Assembly: GCA_020723345.1 (NCBI GenBank)
Contig: DYJA01000026.1
Coordinates: 1 to 64,000, forward strand
Direction: 5' to 3'
Length of the DNA stretch: 64,000 nucleotides
Source of the DNA: Candidatus Aquidulcis sp.
GTDB taxonomy: Bacteria > Chloroflexota > Anaerolineae > UBA4142
The notes beneath the pieces are model-generated. The model was given only the letters and a program-made list of their open reading frames with translations, did no database searches and was not told where the DNA came from. Of this stretch, positions 22,596 to 31,921 are shown one piece after another; position 1 is the stretch's first letter; the number at the start of each line of letters is the position of its first letter. A program made the translations under genes and the position numbers.

Positions 22596-23617
22596 TTCGC
22601 TGGCAACCCGTTCCGACGCAGCGCAAGTGGATGCTCGCGCTGTTGATTGTCGTCGGCGTGATCGGCGCGATCGAACTCATTCTGTTTTTGCCGCGCGTGC
22701 TGCAAGCGTGGTACCCGTACGATTATGGCAGATACGTCGCGATGGGCAACGCGTTGCGCGCGGATCCGCATTCGTACGGCGCGCGTCCGATTGATACATG
22801 GTACCCCTTGCCCGCGCAGTTGTGGGTGTTCGTGCCGCTCTCGCTCATGCCGGATTGGTTTCGTCTGATCTGGGTCTTGTTTCCGCTCGCGTACATCTTG
22901 CGCCGACTTGGGGCGGCGGCACTGTTCTTATTTCTTTTTCCGCCGTTGTGGTTCGCCGTGGGCGATGGAATGATTGACCTCTGGCTGATCGTTCCGCTCG
23001 TTTGGATGCTGGAGAATCGGCCTGGGTTCGCCGGGTTAGGCGTTGTGTTGACGTTTGTCAAACCACAGGTCACTTTGCTCGCCGCGCTTTATCTGTTGGC
23101 GCGTTGGATCGTCGCGCGGGATCGAAGAAATCTGCTGGCGTTCGGTGGTGCGTTGATCGTGTTTTGCTTACCGGCATTCATACTCCAACCGGACTGGATC
23201 CTGAAAATGCTCGCCGCGTTGCCGGAGCGCGCCGGCGAAGGAGGCGCGCAAATCCAATTGCTGATCGCGAGTGTGTGGGCGTGGTGGCGCATCGGCGGAT
23301 TGGGTTACTTGATCTTTGGCGCGTTCGCGCTGGCGCTGGCGATACTTTTCTGGCGCGCGTTTCGGCGCGCGCGCGTGCGTGTGGGCGCGGTTCAATTGCT
23401 CAACTTGGCGTTGATGCCGGTGCTGTACGCCGGGAGCGCGGTAACTGTGATTCCGTTGTTCCGCAAACCGCGCGAACTGATCGCGCTTGTCCTCGCCGCG
23501 CTGGGCGCGTACTGGTTGGATCGCGCGCTCGGCGGCTTTGGCGGCGGCTATGCGCTCGTTCCACTCGTCGCGCTTCACTTTCTCTCGCGTGATTCTGCGC
23601 CGGGGGTAACGGGATGA
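22592..23617 (+). CDS. GT87/DUF2029-like membrane glycosyltransferase
   Basis: This 341-residue membrane protein has the DUF2029 pattern: DYGRYVAMGNALRADPHSYG and WYPLPAQLWVFVPLSL near the N-terminus and FVKPQ in the middle. Relatives include mycobacterial alpha-mannosyltransferases that use polyprenyl-phosphate mannose. Its start overlaps the stop of the previous gene (ATGA) and its end overlaps the next in the same way, so it is translationally coupled. Confidence 0.8.
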   Translation: MIRWQPVPTQRKWMLALLIVVGVIGAIELILFLPRVLQAWYPYDYGRYVAMGNALRADPHSYGARPIDTWYPLPAQLWVFVPLSLMPDWFRLIWVLFPLAYILRRLGAAALFLFLFPPLWFAVGDGMIDLWLIVPLVWMLENRPGFAGLGVVLTFVKPQVTLLAALYLLARWIVARDRRNLLAFGGALIVFCLPAFILQPDWILKMLAALPERAGEGGAQIQLLIASVWAWWRIGGLGYLIFGAFALALAILFWRAFRRARVRVGAVQLLNLALMPVLYAGSAVTVIPLFRKPRELIALVLAALGAYWLDRALGGFGGGYALVPLVALHFLSRDSAPGVTG

Positions 23618-25131
23618 ACCGAACTGGCGCGACATGGCGCGATCCTGGATTGATCGTAGCGTTGACGCTGGTTGCGTTCGGCTTGCGCGTGTTCCGATTG
23701 GACGCGTCGGGGCTGGGCTACGACGAGTTGTTCAGTCTCGCGGCGGGCACGCTCGCTTTTCCCGATTGGCTTGTCGCCGTGTTCGAGGATCGCGTGCATC
23801 CGCCGGGCTATTATTTTCTGGGGCAGTTTTGGTACGGAATTGGACGCGCGGAATTTGTCGTTCGGTATCTTTCGGTCATCTTCGGCGTCCTCGCGATTCC
23901 GCTGATCTATCGCGTGGGCAAAACTATCGTCGACCAACGCTTGGGGTTGATCGCCGCCGTGTTGCTGACCCTTTCCCCATTCCATATTTATTACTCGCAA
24001 GAAGCGCGCATGTATTCGCTCGTCGCATTTCTCGCGCTGGGCGCGAATTACTTTTTTCTGCGTCTGCTCGAACGCGGGCAAGCGCGCGACGGGCTCGCCT
24101 ACGCCGTGCTGACGACGTGCGGACTGTACACACATTATCTCTACACGATGGTCGTTCTCGCGCAGATGGTGTTTATGGTGCTTGCGCGCCGAACGTATCG
24201 CGCGGTGTTGCCGCGTTGGTTCGTCGCGCTGATCGGCGCGGGCGCGTTGTTTGCGCCGTGGCTCGGCGCGGTCTTGGCGACGGGCGGGCTGACCCACGCC
24301 GGGATTTCGTGGATTCCGCCCGCGAATCTTGCCGACCTCGCGCTGACGCTTTTCACACAAACGCTCGGCGCGACCAGTTTGATCGACAATCCGATCTTCT
24401 TCTTCGTCCCCGCCGCGTACATTGTGTTCGCGATTGGAGGATGGGCTGTCACTCGCGCCGACTTGTCGGCGCTGCGCGGGCGTGTTGACTTTTTGGCGAT
24501 CTGGTTTCTGCTTCCGCTCGTTTTCGTTTTTCTCGTCTCGCTCGATTTGTCGATTCCCAACAAGCGGTCGGTGTACCACGATCGATTTTTCATCGCGGAA
24601 TTGCCGGGGTTGCTCTTGCTGATCGCGCTCGGCGTGCGCGCGCTCGGGCTGAGGCAAGCGCGCCTGATGACGGCGTTGGCGCTTGTGTTTGGAGCGGCGA
24701 CGATTCTGTCGTTGCAAATCCTTTATTTCGATCCCGCCAACGCGCGCGAGGACTGGCGTGGCAGCGTGGCGTACCTCCGCGCGCAAGCAGACCCTGCGCG
24801 CGACGTCTTGACGATTTACGCGGGAGAAGTTTTGCCCCTCGCGTACTACGAACCCGGCATCGCGCGGCGAATCGTCATGTGGATCCCAACGAATGACGCG
24901 CCAAACGAGTTCAACCAACAGTTTGCCGCGCTCAATCCCGCGCCCGCGCAAATCTGGTTTCTTTTGCCAACGGCAGGCGCAAACAAGCACGGCTTTTTTG
25001 CGCGTTGGGAAGAACAACGCCAGAACGCGCACGCCGATCCGCTCAAGCGCGTGTTGGATCGGCGGTACGTCGTCGAAAGCGAGAAACAATTTCAAGCCGT
25101 GTTCGTCACCCAATATCGAGTGACCAAATGA
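23614..25131 (+). CDS. GT39-like membrane glycosyltransferase
   Basis: This 505-residue GT-C protein has GLGYDELFSLAAG (33-45) as the acidic loop, HPPGYYFLGQFW (61-72) and IYYSQEARMYS, the usual sequence set of the bacterial PMT/ArnT-like family. The C-terminal 100 residues form an extracytoplasmic domain. It is closely similar in layout to the gene at 27289, and both may act on related acceptors. Confidence 0.85.
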   Translation: MNRTGATWRDPGLIVALTLVAFGLRVFRLDASGLGYDELFSLAAGTLAFPDWLVAVFEDRVHPPGYYFLGQFWYGIGRAEFVVRYLSVIFGVLAIPLIYRVGKTIVDQRLGLIAAVLLTLSPFHIYYSQEARMYSLVAFLALGANYFFLRLLERGQARDGLAYAVLTTCGLYTHYLYTMVVLAQMVFMVLARRTYRAVLPRWFVALIGAGALFAPWLGAVLATGGLTHAGISWIPPANLADLALTLFTQTLGATSLIDNPIFFFVPAAYIVFAIGGWAVTRADLSALRGRVDFLAIWFLLPLVFVFLVSLDLSIPNKRSVYHDRFFIAELPGLLLLIALGVRALGLRQARLMTALALVFGAATILSLQILYFDPANAREDWRGSVAYLRAQADPARDVLTIYAGEVLPLAYYEPGIARRIVMWIPTNDAPNEFNQQFAALNPAPAQIWFLLPTAGANKHGFFARWEEQRQNAHADPLKRVLDRRYVVESEKQFQAVFVTQYRVTK

Positions 25132-27176
25132 TGCGATCATTGATTCGATTCGGCGTCATCCTGGGGGTGGTCGCGTGGATTTTCGCCGTCACCTTGGGCT
25201 ATTACGTCGTCCACAAACCATTCAGCGTCCAAAACGCGTTGGCGCTTCTGAACGCAATCGGCGATCTGGCGGTGGCGGGCGCGCTCGTCGCGTTGGGTGT
25301 CGCGCTGGGACGCCGGATGCTGCGCGACTTTCAATTCGATTTGCCGCTCGAAGCGCTGATTTTTCAAGCGAGCGTCGGCATGGGCGTGCTCGCGCTCGTG
25401 ATCTTTGCGCTTGGGCTGATCGTTCTCAATCGTTTCCTGTTTTGGATATTGTTGTTCGCCGCGGCGTTCATCTTGCGCGACGATTTGCGCGCGGCGTGGC
25501 GCGATCTGCGCGCGCTCGCTTTGCCGATTCCTGAGCGCTTTGAACGCGCGCTCGCAGTGTTCATCGCGTTCGCGCTGATCGTGGGTGGAATCGCCGCACT
25601 CATGCCGCCGGTCGCGTGGGATGGACAGGTGCATCATTTGGCGCAAGCCGAGTTGCAGATCGCGGCGGGACGGATCGACGCGCCGCCCGATATTCCGTAC
25701 TTTAATTTTCCCGCGCTCGCGAATATGCTGTACCTTGCGGTCATGTTGCTGAAAGGCGACAGCGCCGTCCAGGTCACCCATTTCAGTTTCTTGCTGCTCT
25801 TGCTGGGCGCGGTGTTCGCGTTCGCGCTGCGCAATTTTTCCGCGCGCGTTGCATGGGTCGCGTGCGCGCTCCTCGTAGGCGTGCCGTCGTTGTTGCTCGT
25901 CGCGACGTGGGCGTATGTCGATCTTGCGCTGACCTTTTACGCGTTCGCGGCGTTCTACGCGTTGAGGTTGGCGTTGGAGAGGAACGATTCGCGCTGGTTC
26001 GCGTTGGCGGGCGCGTGCGCGGGTTTTGCGATCAGCGTCAAGTACACCACGGCGATCGTTCCAGTTGCGCTCGTCCTTTTGATTTTGGTGTCGCGCGGTT
26101 TCGCGCTCAAACCTCTGCTCGCGTTTGCGGCGACGGGCGGAGCGGTTGCCGCGCCATACTATATTCGCGCCTGGATTTTTTCAGGCAATCCCGTTTACCC
26201 TTTTGTTTTCGGCGGGAAATATTGGGATGCGTTCCGCGCGCAATGGTTCAGCCGATTCGGCACCGGACTGATGAATTCTCCGCTGCATCTGATCCTCGCG
26301 CCGTGGAACGCGACGATCAATAGCAGCGAAGGCGCGGCAGGGTTCGAAGCGACGATTGGTCCGCTATTATTGATCTTGTTGCCCTCTTTGATTATTGTCA
26401 GGACGCAACACGCGACACACAACACGCATCATGTTTTGCGCGACCTATTGCTCTTCGCGTTGTGTCTCTATCTTTTTTGGCTTTTCGGCGTTGCAGGGTC
26501 GGCTTTGCTGATTCAGACGCGCCTGTTGTTTCCCGCGTTCCCCGTGTTTGCGCTTTTGGCGGCGGTCGCATTGGATCGGCTCGCGGCGTTCGATCTGCCG
26601 CAGTTTTCGTTGGCGCGCTTTGCGCGGTTGGTGGTGCTCAGCGTGTGTGGGCTGACCGCGCTGAGTTACGCGCTCGGCTTTGCGTCCGACGGCGCGCTGG
26701 GCTATCTCGCGGGCGCTGAATCGCGCGACGCGTATCTGACGCGGCACCTCGGCGGCTATTATGCCGCGCTGAAATTCGTGAACGCGAATCTGCCGAAAGA
26801 GGCGCGCGTGTTGTTTCTTTGGGAACCGCGCAGTTATTATGCGGATCGCGCGGCGCAGCCCGATGCGATTCTGGATGCGTGGGCGCACTTGCATTGGCAA
26901 TACGATGATGCCGACTCAATCGCGGTGGTGTTGCGCGAGCGCGGCTACACGCACGTGTTGTTGAGTCGCGCGGGTTTGGATTTTATGCTGCAAACCGGTA
27001 ACGATCCGATCTCGCCCGAAGACATCCGCGCCTTGGAAGAGTTTGCCTCGCGACACCTGCATTTGGTGTACGGCAAGACGCCGCTGCAAATCACCATACG
27101 CAACGGCAAGCCCGCGGTGCTGAACGCGTCAGAGGAACCGTACGCCGTCTACGAAATCCTGGGTCAGTCGAAATGA
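25128..27176 (+). CDS. Large multi-spanning glycosyltransferase-like protein
   Basis: This 682-residue membrane protein has VAWDGQVHHLAQAEL in the first large loop and SVKYTTAIVP, features of GT39/GT83-like proteins in Chloroflexota, and a C-terminal soluble region (LPKEARVLFLWEPRSYYADRAA). An in-frame repeat-derived insert (TQHATHNTHHVLRD, about 26398-26443) sits between two membrane segments. It starts with ATG at 25128, overlapping the previous stop. Confidence 0.78.
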   Translation: MMRSLIRFGVILGVVAWIFAVTLGYYVVHKPFSVQNALALLNAIGDLAVAGALVALGVALGRRMLRDFQFDLPLEALIFQASVGMGVLALVIFALGLIVLNRFLFWILLFAAAFILRDDLRAAWRDLRALALPIPERFERALAVFIAFALIVGGIAALMPPVAWDGQVHHLAQAELQIAAGRIDAPPDIPYFNFPALANMLYLAVMLLKGDSAVQVTHFSFLLLLLGAVFAFALRNFSARVAWVACALLVGVPSLLLVATWAYVDLALTFYAFAAFYALRLALERNDSRWFALAGACAGFAISVKYTTAIVPVALVLLILVSRGFALKPLLAFAATGGAVAAPYYIRAWIFSGNPVYPFVFGGKYWDAFRAQWFSRFGTGLMNSPLHLILAPWNATINSSEGAAGFEATIGPLLLILLPSLIIVRTQHATHNTHHVLRDLLLFALCLYLFWLFGVAGSALLIQTRLLFPAFPVFALLAAVALDRLAAFDLPQFSLARFARLVVLSVCGLTALSYALGFASDGALGYLAGAESRDAYLTRHLGGYYAALKFVNANLPKEARVLFLWEPRSYYADRAAQPDAILDAWAHLHWQYDDADSIAVVLRERGYTHVLLSRAGLDFMLQTGNDPISPEDIRALEEFASRHLHLVYGKTPLQITIRNGKPAVLNASEEPYAVYEILGQSK

Positions 27177-27180
27177 AAAG

Positions 27181-27288
27181 TCGCGCAAGTGGGTATTGTC
27201 ATTTCGAGGAGGCGACTTTTGCCGACGAGAAATCTCGTTTGCGAGTTCCGAGATTTCTCGCTCGGTTCGAAATGACGGGAGGCGACTT
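27181..27288. repeat. GTCATTTCGAG/GAGAAATCTCG palindromic element
   Basis: GTCATTTCGAGG and GAGAAATCTCG are followed by CGAGATTTCTCG and TTCGAAATGAC, a BIME-like palindrome common in many bacteria. GGAGGCGACTTTTG is repeated at both ends, and the right copy provides the ribosome site and TTG start of the next gene. Confidence 0.8.
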
Positions 27289-28794
27289 TTGACAAGTTGC
27301 CCGGTGTTGCTCGGAATCACTGCGCTCGCGTTCGGCTTGCGCTTGATCGCATTGGACGCGCGACCAATTTGGTACGACGAAGCGTTCGCGGTACTCTATG
27401 CCTCGCGCTCGTTCGGCGAAATGATCTCCGGTACGCTCAGTCCGGTCGGCAGCGCGGCGGCGGATGTCCATCCCTTGTTCTACTATTTTTCGCTTCATCT
27501 CTGGATGGGCGTTGTCGGCGATAGCGCGTTCGCCGCGCGATTTTTCTCGGCGATCTTCGGCGTCGCGACGATTCCGATTGTCTATCGCATTGCGCGCGCG
27601 TTGTTCGAGCAACGCGTGGCGTTGGCGACTGCGCTCGTGATCGCGCTTGCGCCGTTTCACATCGCGTACTCGCAAGAAGCGAGGATGTACGCGCAACTGG
27701 GATTGTGGAGCGCGCTCGCGTTGTGGGCGTTCGTGCGATTCTGGCGAACGTCGCGCCGACGCTGGTGGAGTGTTTTCGTTCTTGCCGGTGCGGGCGCGCT
27801 GTACAGCCACAATCTGGCGTTCGCGATCTTTGCCGCGCTCGGCGCGTGGGTGATCTACGATGCCATCCGTACGCGGACGACGCGGCTGCTGTGCGCAACC
27901 CTGCTCGCCGGAGTTGCGATGCTCGCGCTCTGGCTGCCGTGGCTGATCTTCGTGCCGAGCCAGTTTGGCAAAGTCGCGCACGCGTACTGGGTGCCTCCGC
28001 CGACGGCGCTGACGCTCGTGCAAACGCTCTTGGTGTTCGCGTTCGATTTCGACAATGCCGCGCCGCCGCGCGCCCTGTTGCCGTTTCTGCTCTTCGGCGC
28101 GCTGCTTTTGCCGATTCTCGCCGCGTTCGAATTCGCGCGGCGTGCGCGCAAGATAAATCGATCAGCGCGCGCGGCGTTGCTGTTCGTCGTCACGCTGGCG
28201 TTCGCGCCGATTGTTTTGCTCTTTGCGATTTCGCAGTGGCGTTCCGTGTACATCATTCGCGGCTTGATGCCGGCGTTTCTCTGGTTTGCGCTGTTGGTTG
28301 GCTGGACACTGGCGGGGATGCCGCGTCGAATTGCCAGTGTTGTCGCGCTTGGGCTGGGCGCGTTGGCGATAGCAGTCCTGCCGACGTACTATGCCTATGC
28401 CGATTTTCCACGCGCGCCATTCAAGCAAGTCGTTCAAGAATTGCGCGGACGCGCGCCGCCGACTGACGCGGTCGTCCACGACAACAAACTTTCCTTTTTC
28501 CCGATGCATTATTACGACCGCGCGTTCGCGCAAGCGTTCATTGCCGATCCACCGGGTGCGGGCAGCGACACGCTTGCCCATCCGACGCAGCAGGCGCTCC
28601 AACTCTACGCGACGGATCTCGAAACGGCGACCCTGAACAAATCGCGCGTCTGGTTTCTGATCTTTCAGCGCGCGCTCGACGAGGCGAGAGAGCAGGGACA
28701 CACGCACGCGAATATGGCGTGGATGGAACAGCGCTTTCGTCTCGTTTCACGCGAGCGGTTCAACGATCTGAATGTTTACCTTTTTGAGCGATAA
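27289..28794 (+). CDS. GT39-like membrane glycosyltransferase
   Basis: This GT-C family protein of about 501 residues has WYDEAFAVLYASRSFGE as the acidic loop, DVHPLFYYFSLHLW, and AYSQEARMYAQLG. The start is uncertain: the frame is open through the upstream palindrome to 27196, but TTG at 27289 has GGGAGG six bases upstream, and the first recognisable family sequence begins a few codons later. The end overlaps the next gene by 23 bp. Confidence 0.82.
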   Translation: MTSCPVLLGITALAFGLRLIALDARPIWYDEAFAVLYASRSFGEMISGTLSPVGSAAADVHPLFYYFSLHLWMGVVGDSAFAARFFSAIFGVATIPIVYRIARALFEQRVALATALVIALAPFHIAYSQEARMYAQLGLWSALALWAFVRFWRTSRRRWWSVFVLAGAGALYSHNLAFAIFAALGAWVIYDAIRTRTTRLLCATLLAGVAMLALWLPWLIFVPSQFGKVAHAYWVPPPTALTLVQTLLVFAFDFDNAAPPRALLPFLLFGALLLPILAAFEFARRARKINRSARAALLFVVTLAFAPIVLLFAISQWRSVYIIRGLMPAFLWFALLVGWTLAGMPRRIASVVALGLGALAIAVLPTYYAYADFPRAPFKQVVQELRGRAPPTDAVVHDNKLSFFPMHYYDRAFAQAFIADPPGAGSDTLAHPTQQALQLYATDLETATLNKSRVWFLIFQRALDEAREQGHTHANMAWMEQRFRLVSRERFNDLNVYLFER

Positions 28795-30169
28795 AGCAGT
28801 GCGCTGGAGTTTAGGCGTGTATCTCGTCGCGCGCATCGCGTTGAGCGCGTGGGCGTTCGTCGTCGCGCTGCTATTTCCAGTCGTCCTGCATAATCTCGAT
28901 CTCTTTGGCGCGCCGACGTTGGCGGCTTTCGATCTCGCGTCCGGCGAACGGTCCGCGTACTCGCGCGAGGTCGACGGCGCGGCGCTCGCGTTTCGCGCGG
29001 GCGATTCGGGATTCGTGAACGACGTGCAGACCGGCAGCGCGTGGTCGCTGCGCGATGGGCGCGCCGTGTCGGGCAAGTACGCGGGGCGCGCGTTGTCCGC
29101 ATCGCCTTATTCGGTCGAAGACGTTTTTCCATATCGCGGCGTCACCGCCGAAACGAATGTGTTTTTGTCGACGTGGCAGCGCTTTGACACGAATTGGTAC
29201 TTGAAAATCGCGCAGCGCGGTTACTCTGGCGACGATGGCAGTACGGTCTATTTCCCGTTGTATCCGCTGCTCATTCGCATTGTTGGCGCGCTGGTTGGAA
29301 ATTCGCTATTTGCCGCGCTGTTGATTTCCAATGTGTCGCTCGTCGGCGCGCTGGTGTTCCTGTATCGTCTGAGCGGCGCGCTGTTCGGCGCGGCAAGCGC
29401 GCGGCGCGCGGTTGCGTACTGGCTGCTTTTTCCAACGGCGTTTTTCATGCTCGCAGCGTACACCGAATCGCTCTTTCTCCTGCTCGCGCTCGCCGTGTTC
29501 GATTTCGCGCGCCGCGACAAATGGCTGCTCGCCGCGCTTTTTGGAGCGCTTGCCGCGCTGACGCGGTTGCAAGGCGCGTTGCTCATCGTGCCGCTCGCGT
29601 ATCTTTGGTGGCGACAGAGCAAGGGCGCAGGGGAGCAGGGGAGCGGGGGAAAACCACGCAACACACAACACGCAACACGCAACACGTATCACGCATCACG
29701 CATCGCGCCATTACTTTTGATTCCGCTTGCGACCGCTGCGTTTCTCGCGTTCACCAACCTCTCGCTGCTGTCGAGTTACGTCGGCGAACTGCATGCGCGC
29801 TTTGTTTTGCCCTGGGACAATCTCGCCGCGTCTATCGCGTTGCTGGCAGACGGACGCGCGAGTTTCATTGACGCGTTGAATTTGTTGACGACGCTTGGTT
29901 TTGGCGCGATGATCGTTGCGGTGTGGCGTGCGCTGCCGCGCGAATACGGCTTGTACGCGTTGGCGATGTACCTCGCGCCGCTTTTCCGGATGACGACGAC
30001 GCAGCCGCTCGTCAGCATGGACCGCTACGCGCTCGCGATTTTCCCGGTGTTCATGCTGTGGGGCGCGCGTGGAAAGAACGCGTGGATCAATCGCGCGGTT
30101 GTCTATCTTTCATTTCCGCTGCAATTGTTTTTGAGCGCGCAATTCGTGTTGTGGGGGTGGGTGGGATGA
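28772..30169 (+). CDS. PIG-V-like mannosyltransferase
   Basis: This 465-residue membrane protein resembles eukaryotic GPI mannosyltransferase 2 (PIG-V). WQRFDTNWYLKIAQRGY (about 134-150), VYFPLYPLLIRI and FPTAFFMLAAYTESLFLL are the recognisable blocks. A run coded by GCAGGGGAGCAGGGGAG and CACGCAACACG words (about 29627-29708) adds some 27 polar residues in the loop between two membrane segments. The extra soluble loop of about 80 residues after the first segment is also unusual. Confidence 0.83.
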   Translation: MFTFLSDKAVRWSLGVYLVARIALSAWAFVVALLFPVVLHNLDLFGAPTLAAFDLASGERSAYSREVDGAALAFRAGDSGFVNDVQTGSAWSLRDGRAVSGKYAGRALSASPYSVEDVFPYRGVTAETNVFLSTWQRFDTNWYLKIAQRGYSGDDGSTVYFPLYPLLIRIVGALVGNSLFAALLISNVSLVGALVFLYRLSGALFGAASARRAVAYWLLFPTAFFMLAAYTESLFLLLALAVFDFARRDKWLLAALFGALAALTRLQGALLIVPLAYLWWRQSKGAGEQGSGGKPRNTQHATRNTYHASRIAPLLLIPLATAAFLAFTNLSLLSSYVGELHARFVLPWDNLAASIALLADGRASFIDALNLLTTLGFGAMIVAVWRALPREYGLYALAMYLAPLFRMTTTQPLVSMDRYALAIFPVFMLWGARGKNAWINRAVVYLSFPLQLFLSAQFVLWGWVG

Positions 30170-31887
30170 GTGCGCGACGCGAGTGGTTCGTGGCTATTTT
30201 GATCGCGTTGAGCGTCACGGCGTTGCTCCAGGCGCCGTACGTGCTCGGCTACGTGCTGGCGCGACCTGGGACGGAGTACACCGGCTTGCTGATCAACGTC
30301 GAAGATGGCAGTTATCTGTCGGCAATCAGGCAGGGCATCCACGGTGCCTGGCTTTACTATTTGCCATTCACAACCGAAGAGCACGCGCCCGCGTTTATCG
30401 AAGTGTTCTACCTTGCGCTCGGGCACGCGGCGCGCGTCTTGAATCTTTCTGCGACGATGATGTGGCACGCCGCGCGCGTCGTCGCCGCTTTGATTTTGTT
30501 TGTCGTGTTGTACGGTTTCATCGCGCGCTTTCTCGATTCGCCCGCGTCGCGTCGCATCGCGTATTTTTTGGCGATTCTGAGCGCGGGGTACGATCTGTGG
30601 CGTTTTTCCTTCGACGCGGCAAACGCGTGGGAAGCCATCCCGATTGAGTTGCGCGTGCCCGAAGCGCACATTTTTTACAGCGCGCTGACGTATCCGCATT
30701 TCGCGCTCGGCATCGCGCTGGTGCTGATGACGTTTGCGTTGTTGCTGCGCATGATGAACGACGCGCAAACCCAGTTTGTCATTGCGAGCGAAGCGAAGCA
30801 ATCTCCGAGTCGCTTGGGGATTGGCTCGCGCAAAACGCTCGCAATGTCACAAATCATCCTTGCCATCGGCGCGGGAATCGGGAATCTTTTGATCGGCATG
30901 GTCTACCCATTCTTGATCTACTTGATGATCGCGGTGGTTGGCGTCTACTATCTATTTTCGATCTGGCGTCGACGCGCGATGCTCTGGCGCACGGCGCTCT
31001 TACTTTTCGTCGCGTTCGCGATTCCTGCGCCGCTGTTTCTGTACTATCAGTTTGTTTTGACGACGAATCCCGTCTTCCAGATTTGGAACGCGCAGGCGAC
31101 GACTTTTTCGCCGCATCCGCTGCATTTTGTCTTGGCGTTTTTGCCTTTGCTGATTCTCGCGGCATTCGCGTGGCGTCCGTTCGCGCGCATGGAAGAAGCG
31201 CGCCGACGCGCGTTCGCGTTTCTGTGGCTCTGGATCGGCGCGGTCGCGTTACTCCTCTACGCGCCGATCACGCAGCAGCGCCGTTTCGTCGAAGGCGTTC
31301 AGGCGCCGCTCGCGATTCTCGCCGCGCTCGGCTTGTGCGATGCGGTGTTGCCCTGGCTCGCGCGCACGCGCGTTTTCGTCGCGCTGAGCCAGCGACCGAA
31401 TTACAGCGCCGCCGGTTTGCAGCGGCTGATCGTCGTGTGTCTCATCGCGCTTGCGGGGCTGTCGAGTTTCTACGTCTGGCTCAGCGGCGTCGCGCTGCTT
31501 GGTTTCGTCCAGCCGTACCCGCTCTTTCGCCCGACGCTGGAATTGCAGGCGATGGACTGGCTGTGCGCGCACACGTCGCCGAGTGATGCGGTATTGTCGG
31601 CGTACTGGACGGGCAGTTTCATTCCGGCGCGCGCGGGCAACCGCGTCTTTGTCGGTCAGCGGTACGAGACGATTCGGTTTGAGGACAAGCGCGCGGCGGC
31701 GGAAAAATTTTTCAGCGCGGCGACGGACGACGCATGGCGCGTCGCGCTCTTGCGCGAGTACAGCATCGCGTACGTGTTTTGGGGCAAAGCCGAGCGCGAA
31801 CTTGGCGCATTCGACCCAGACCGCGCGACTTTTCTTGAACGCGCTTTCGCGAACGACCAAGCGCGCGTCTATCGAGTACCCAGGTAG
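30166..31887 (+). CDS. Multi-spanning membrane protein with a VIASEAKQS repeat insert
   Basis: This 573-residue glycosyltransferase-like membrane protein has an acidic NVEDGSYLSAIRQG loop and AHIFYSALTYPHFALG. After a membrane segment near residue 200, the sequence FVIASEAKQSPSRLG appears; this is the translation of the widespread GTCATTGCGAGCGAAGCG palindrome, here in frame (30770-30850). The C-terminal soluble part has TSPSDAVLSAYWTG. ATG at 30166 overlaps the previous stop. Confidence 0.78.
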   Translation: MSARREWFVAILIALSVTALLQAPYVLGYVLARPGTEYTGLLINVEDGSYLSAIRQGIHGAWLYYLPFTTEEHAPAFIEVFYLALGHAARVLNLSATMMWHAARVVAALILFVVLYGFIARFLDSPASRRIAYFLAILSAGYDLWRFSFDAANAWEAIPIELRVPEAHIFYSALTYPHFALGIALVLMTFALLLRMMNDAQTQFVIASEAKQSPSRLGIGSRKTLAMSQIILAIGAGIGNLLIGMVYPFLIYLMIAVVGVYYLFSIWRRRAMLWRTALLLFVAFAIPAPLFLYYQFVLTTNPVFQIWNAQATTFSPHPLHFVLAFLPLLILAAFAWRPFARMEEARRRAFAFLWLWIGAVALLLYAPITQQRRFVEGVQAPLAILAALGLCDAVLPWLARTRVFVALSQRPNYSAAGLQRLIVVCLIALAGLSSFYVWLSGVALLGFVQPYPLFRPTLELQAMDWLCAHTSPSDAVLSAYWTGSFIPARAGNRVFVGQRYETIRFEDKRAAAEKFFSAATDDAWRVALLREYSIAYVFWGKAERELGAFDPDRATFLERAFANDQARVYRVPR

Positions 31888-31921
31888 GACAAAATTTCAA
31901 ATTTGTCCAACGAGGAGGGTA

